Shown: piece by piece, positions 42,124-44,604 of the stretch
Layout of the letters: each line of letters opens with the position of its first letter
Numbering within the stretch: position 1 is the first letter of the stretch
DNA from: Mesorhizobium sp. SARCC-RB16n
GTDB lineage: Bacteria > Pseudomonadota > Alphaproteobacteria > Rhizobiales > Rhizobiaceae
Assembly (NCBI RefSeq): GCF_008520305.1
Contig: NZ_ML703313.1
Coordinates: forward strand, 1 to 44,604
Reading direction: 5' to 3'
Length of the DNA stretch: 44,604 bases
The notes under the pieces: generated by a model
What the model saw: only the letters and a program-made list of their open reading frames with translations
What the model was told of the DNA's origin: nothing
The model's database searches: none
Program-made: the position numbers and the translations under genes

Positions 42124-44292
42124 TCAGCCTTGTTTCGCCTTCAGCTCCAACCGCCGCGCATGCAACACCGGCTCGGTGTAGCCATTCGGCTGGCTCGTCC
42201 CCTTGAAGACCAGGTCGCAGGCGGCCTGGAAGGCTATGGAAGCGTCGAAATCCGGCGCCATCGGCCGGTAGAGCGGATCGCCGACATTCTGCAGGTCGAC
42301 AATGGCGGCCATGCGTTGCAGCGAATCCCTGACCTGGATTTCCGAGCAGACCTTGTGGCGCAGCCAGTTGGCGATGTGCTGCGAGGAGATGCGCAGCGTG
42401 GCGCGGTCTTCCATCAGGCCGACATCGTTGATGTCGGGAACCTTGGAGCAGCCGACGCCCTGGTCGATCCAGCGCACGACATAGCCCAGAATGCCTTGCG
42501 CATTGTTGTCGAGCTCGCGCTGGATTTCGTCGGGCGTCCAGTTGGGCCGAACGGCCACCGGCACCGACAATATATCGTCGAGCCTGGCCTTCGGACGGCT
42601 CTTCAGAGCCGCCTGGACTGCGTGCACATCGACCTTGTGATAGTGCGTGGCGTGCAGCGTCGCCGCCGTCGGCGACGGCACCCAGGCGGTGTTGGCGCCG
42701 GCCTTGGGGTGGGCGATCTTCTCGACCAGCATGGCCGCCATCAGATCGGGCATCGCCCACATGCCCTTGCCGATCTGGGCATGGCCGGCGAGCCCGCATT
42801 CGAGACCGGTGTCGACATTCCAGGCCTCGTAGGCGGAAATCCAAGCGGCCTGCTTCATGTCACCCTTGCGGATCATCGGGCCGGCTTCCATCGAGGTGTG
42901 GATCTCGTCGCCAGTGCGGTCGAGGAAGCCGGTATTGATGAACACCACCCGCTCCCTGGCGGCGCGGATCGCCTCCTTGAGGTTGATTGTGGTGCGCCGC
43001 TCCTCGTCCATGATGCCCATCTTGATGGTGTTTGGGGCCATGCCGAGCAGGGCTTCGACGCGGTCGAAGATCTCGACGGCGAAGGCGACCTCCTCTGGCC
43101 CATGCATCTTCGGCTTCACCACATACATCGAGCCGGCGCGGGAGTTCATCCGCCGCCCCTTCGGCCCGACGTCGTGCAGCGCAATCAGCGCCGTCATCGC
43201 CGCGTCCATGATGCCTTCCGGCACCTCGTTGCCGTCGCGGTCCAGGATCGCCGGATTGGTCATGAGGTGGCCGACATTGCGCACCAGCATCAGCGAGCGG
43301 CCAGGCACGGTCAGCGTGCCGCCGGCGGGCGCGGTGTAGACGCGGTCGGGGTTGAGCTTGCGGGTAAAACTCTTGCCGCCCTTGCTGATTTCCTCGGCCA
43401 GGTCGCCCTTCATCAGGCCGAGCCAGTTGCGGTAGACGACGACCTTGTCCGGCGCATCCACGGCCGCGACCGAATCCTCGCAGTCCTGGATGGTCGTCAG
43501 TGCCGATTCCAGGATGACGTCGGCAATGCCGGCAGGATCGGTGCGGCCGATCTGGTTGGCGCGGTCGATCACGATCTCGACATGCAGGCCGTTTTTCACC
43601 AGCAGAACGGCTTGCGGATTGGCGGCGTCGCCGCGATAGCCGACGAATTGTCTGGGATCGGCCAGCGTCGTCGAGCCGGCGCCGGCGCTGAGCTTCAGGG
43701 CGCCGTTGGCGACCGACAGGCCGTTTACCCCTGCCCATTTGCCCGAGGTGAGCGGCACAGACTGATCGAGAAAGTCCTTGGCCCAGGCGATGACCCTGGC
43801 GCCGCGCGCCGGGTTGAATCCCTTGCCCTTCTCGGCGCCATCCGTTTCGGGAATGGCGTCGGTGCCGTAGAGCGCATCGTAGAGCGAACCCCAGCGCGCA
43901 TTGGCGGCGTTGAGCGCATAGCGCGCGTTCATCACCGGCACGACGAGTTGCGGCCCCGCGACGATGGCGATTTCGGGGTCGACATTGTCGGTCGAGACGC
44001 TGAAGGCCGGCCCTTCCGGAACGAGATAGCCGATCTCCTTCAAGAACGCCTTGTAGGCCTCCATGTCGATTGGCGCGCCGTTGTCGCGATACCAACCGTC
44101 GAGCTTTTCCTGCATGGCATCGCGCTTTGCCAGCAGCGCCCGGTTCCTGGGCGCGAGATCATGGACGATGGCCGAAAACCCGTCCCAGAAACGCGCCGCT
44201 TCGATGCCGGTGCCGGGCAACGCTTCGTCGACGACGAAGTCATGCAGCTCGCGGGCAATCCGCAATCCCGCGATCTCGATGCGATCGGTCAT
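42124..44292 (-). CDS. glcB: Malate synthase G
   Basis: The 722-residue enzyme condenses glyoxylate and acetyl-CoA to malate and CoA, as in growth on acetate, glycolate or fatty acids. The length matches E. coli GlcB (723). Typical segments are [20 protein letters not shown] (about residues 130-149), [18 protein letters not shown] (about 334-351, carrying the conserved arginine), [19 protein letters not shown] (about 360-378) and [16 protein letters not shown] (about 430-445). The ATG at 44292 has GGAGAAG before it; 14 codons upstream in frame are rejected. It is a single-gene unit here. Confidence 0.98.
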   Translation of the reverse strand: MTDRIEIAGLRIARELHDFVVDEALPGTGIEAARFWDGFSAIVHDLAPRNRALLAKRDAMQEKLDGWYRDNGAPIDMEAYKAFLKEIGYLVPEGPAFSVSTDNVDPEIAIVAGPQLVVPVMNARYALNAANARWGSLYDALYGTDAIPETDGAEKGKGFNPARGARVIAWAKDFLDQSVPLTSGKWAGVNGLSVANGALKLSAGAGSTTLADPRQFVGYRGDAANPQAVLLVKNGLHVEIVIDRANQIGRTDPAGIADVILESALTTIQDCEDSVAAVDAPDKVVVYRNWLGLMKGDLAEEISKGGKSFTRKLNPDRVYTAPAGGTLTVPGRSLMLVRNVGHLMTNPAILDRDGNEVPEGIMDAAMTALIALHDVGPKGRRMNSRAGSMYVVKPKMHGPEEVAFAVEIFDRVEALLGMAPNTIKMGIMDEERRTTINLKEAIRAARERVVFINTGFLDRTGDEIHTSMEAGPMIRKGDMKQAAWISAYEAWNVDTGLECGLAGHAQIGKGMWAMPDLMAAMLVEKIAHPKAGANTAWVPSPTAATLHATHYHKVDVHAVQAALKSRPKARLDDILSVPVAVRPNWTPDEIQRELDNNAQGILGYVVRWIDQGVGCSKVPDINDVGLMEDRATLRISSQHIANWLRHKVCSEIQVRDSLQRMAAIVDLQNVGDPLYRPMAPDFDASIAFQAACDLVFKGTSQPNGYTEPVLHARRLELKAKQG

Positions 44293-44394
44293 CAGGGCTT
44301 CTCCAGATGAAAGGCTTTGCGGGGCGTTTGGCATGTCAGGGGTGCAGGGTCAATTCGGCTTAGGGTGAAGGTGGGGCATTTTGGGCGGTTAGCC

Positions 44395-44443
44395 AATCTC
44401 CCCCCTCGTGGGGGAGATGCCCGGCAGGGCAGAGAGGGGCGCG
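44395..44443 (+). repeat. Short palindromic intergenic repeat, copy 2
   Basis: AATCTCCCCCCTCGTGGGGG and the following AGATGCCCGGCAGGGCAGAG form the full unit: a 7-bp hairpin (CTCCCCC/GGGGGAG), then a CCGGCAGG core and a G-rich tail. It has the same order of parts as copy 1 at 22-78. Confidence 0.7.
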
Positions 44444-44530
44444 AAGGATCACCGACGTTGCCCACTCTTGCCGCGGGACTCATCCCAACCAGAATGCAGG
44501 AGCGAAAGGAGAACGGAGATGCTGGCGGGA

Positions 44531-44576
44531 CAGCGCCCCCCTCTGGCCTGCCGGCCATCTCCCCCACAAGGGGCCT
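44531..44576 (-). repeat. Short palindromic intergenic repeat, copy 3 (inverted, apparently truncated)
   Basis: Read on the minus strand it gives CTTGTGGGGGAGATGGCCGG followed by CAGGCCAGAGGGGGGCGC, matching copy 2. Its outer edge stops at about 44573: where copy 2 continues with the second hairpin arm, this copy turns into CCTGTTGCACAATTC. Confidence 0.65.
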
Positions 44577-44604
44577 GTTGCACAATTCTGGCATTGTGAT
44601 TCAC

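Larger units (their letters stand above)
44293..44604. other. Non-coding stretch upstream of glcB
   Basis: No gene is supported in these 312 nt. The stretch holds two copies, in opposite orientation, of the dispersed repeat also seen at 22-78, and at the window edge a sequence that could be the end of a mobile element. The glcB promoter should lie close to 44300-44390 but is not evident. Confidence 0.6.

Noticed and set aside
42130-44310. Plus-strand open frame of 726 codons
   Set aside because: It mirrors glcB, whose length and motifs are canonical.

Overview
The window looks like chromosomal DNA of a rhizobial alphaproteobacterium, most likely Mesorhizobium or a close relative. The evidence is the GC-rich codon use, the dnaK-dnaJ-pmtA gene order, a rhizobial-type phospholipid N-methyltransferase, and several families of short palindromic intergenic repeats of the kind common in rhizobial genomes (GAGCATGATC... 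type, GCATGTCG...CGACATGC type, and a GGGGGAGATG-CCGGCAGG type at both window edges). The genus call is from memory of such genomes, not a search. I saw no rRNA, tRNA, CRISPR array or complete insertion sequence.

Positions 92-12150 form an amino-sugar catabolism locus. On the minus strand lie murQ, a sugar-binding lipid-free exported protein, two ABC permeases, a small DUF4304-like gene, a Gfo/Idh/MocA oxidoreductase and the ABC ATPase. Divergently, on the plus strand, lie a BadF/BadG-type sugar kinase, a GntR/UTRA regulator, a SIS-domain (GlmS/AgaS-like) enzyme, nagA and an FAD-dependent 2-hydroxyacid oxidase-like gene. Together they could import an amino sugar such as GlcNAc, MurNAc or a wall-derived sugar, phosphorylate it, remove the lactyl ether, deacetylate and deaminate it to fructose-6-phosphate. 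The shared promoter region holds two nearly identical 18-bp elements facing outward, one inside each predicted promoter spacer.

Positions 12173-15692 carry a solitary malonyl-CoA synthetase (matB), a GntR/FCD regulator with a TTG start, a non-coding stretch with operator-like palindromes, and rpe. Positions 15842-21731 hold the most unusual part: a two-gene unit for exported proteins, a beta-propeller-like protein and a 1286-residue protein with DUF11-like repeats and seven four-cysteine repeats. The two share a cysteine-bearing module of about 105 residues. A strong terminator ends the unit.

Positions 22070-27847 are a housekeeping block on the plus strand: dnaK, a terminator, dnaJ, pmtA, an FMN reductase, pyrF and a DUF1330 gene. 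Positions 27945-33871 (minus strand) carry an ATP-grasp protein of unknown substrate, a sugar-acid operon (SDR dehydrogenase, dgoK-like kinase, KDPGal aldolase, SMP-30 lactonase; De Ley-Doudoroff type) and a GGDEF-EAL protein. Positions 34047-37379 resemble a three-part glycan-modification set (GT-C membrane protein, GT2 polyprenyl-sugar synthase, GtrA flippase). The rest is gshB, a cupin gene, a YifB/ComM ATPase, an acyltransferase-3 membrane protein and malate synthase G (glcB), ending in repeats that may be interrupted by a mobile element at the window edge.
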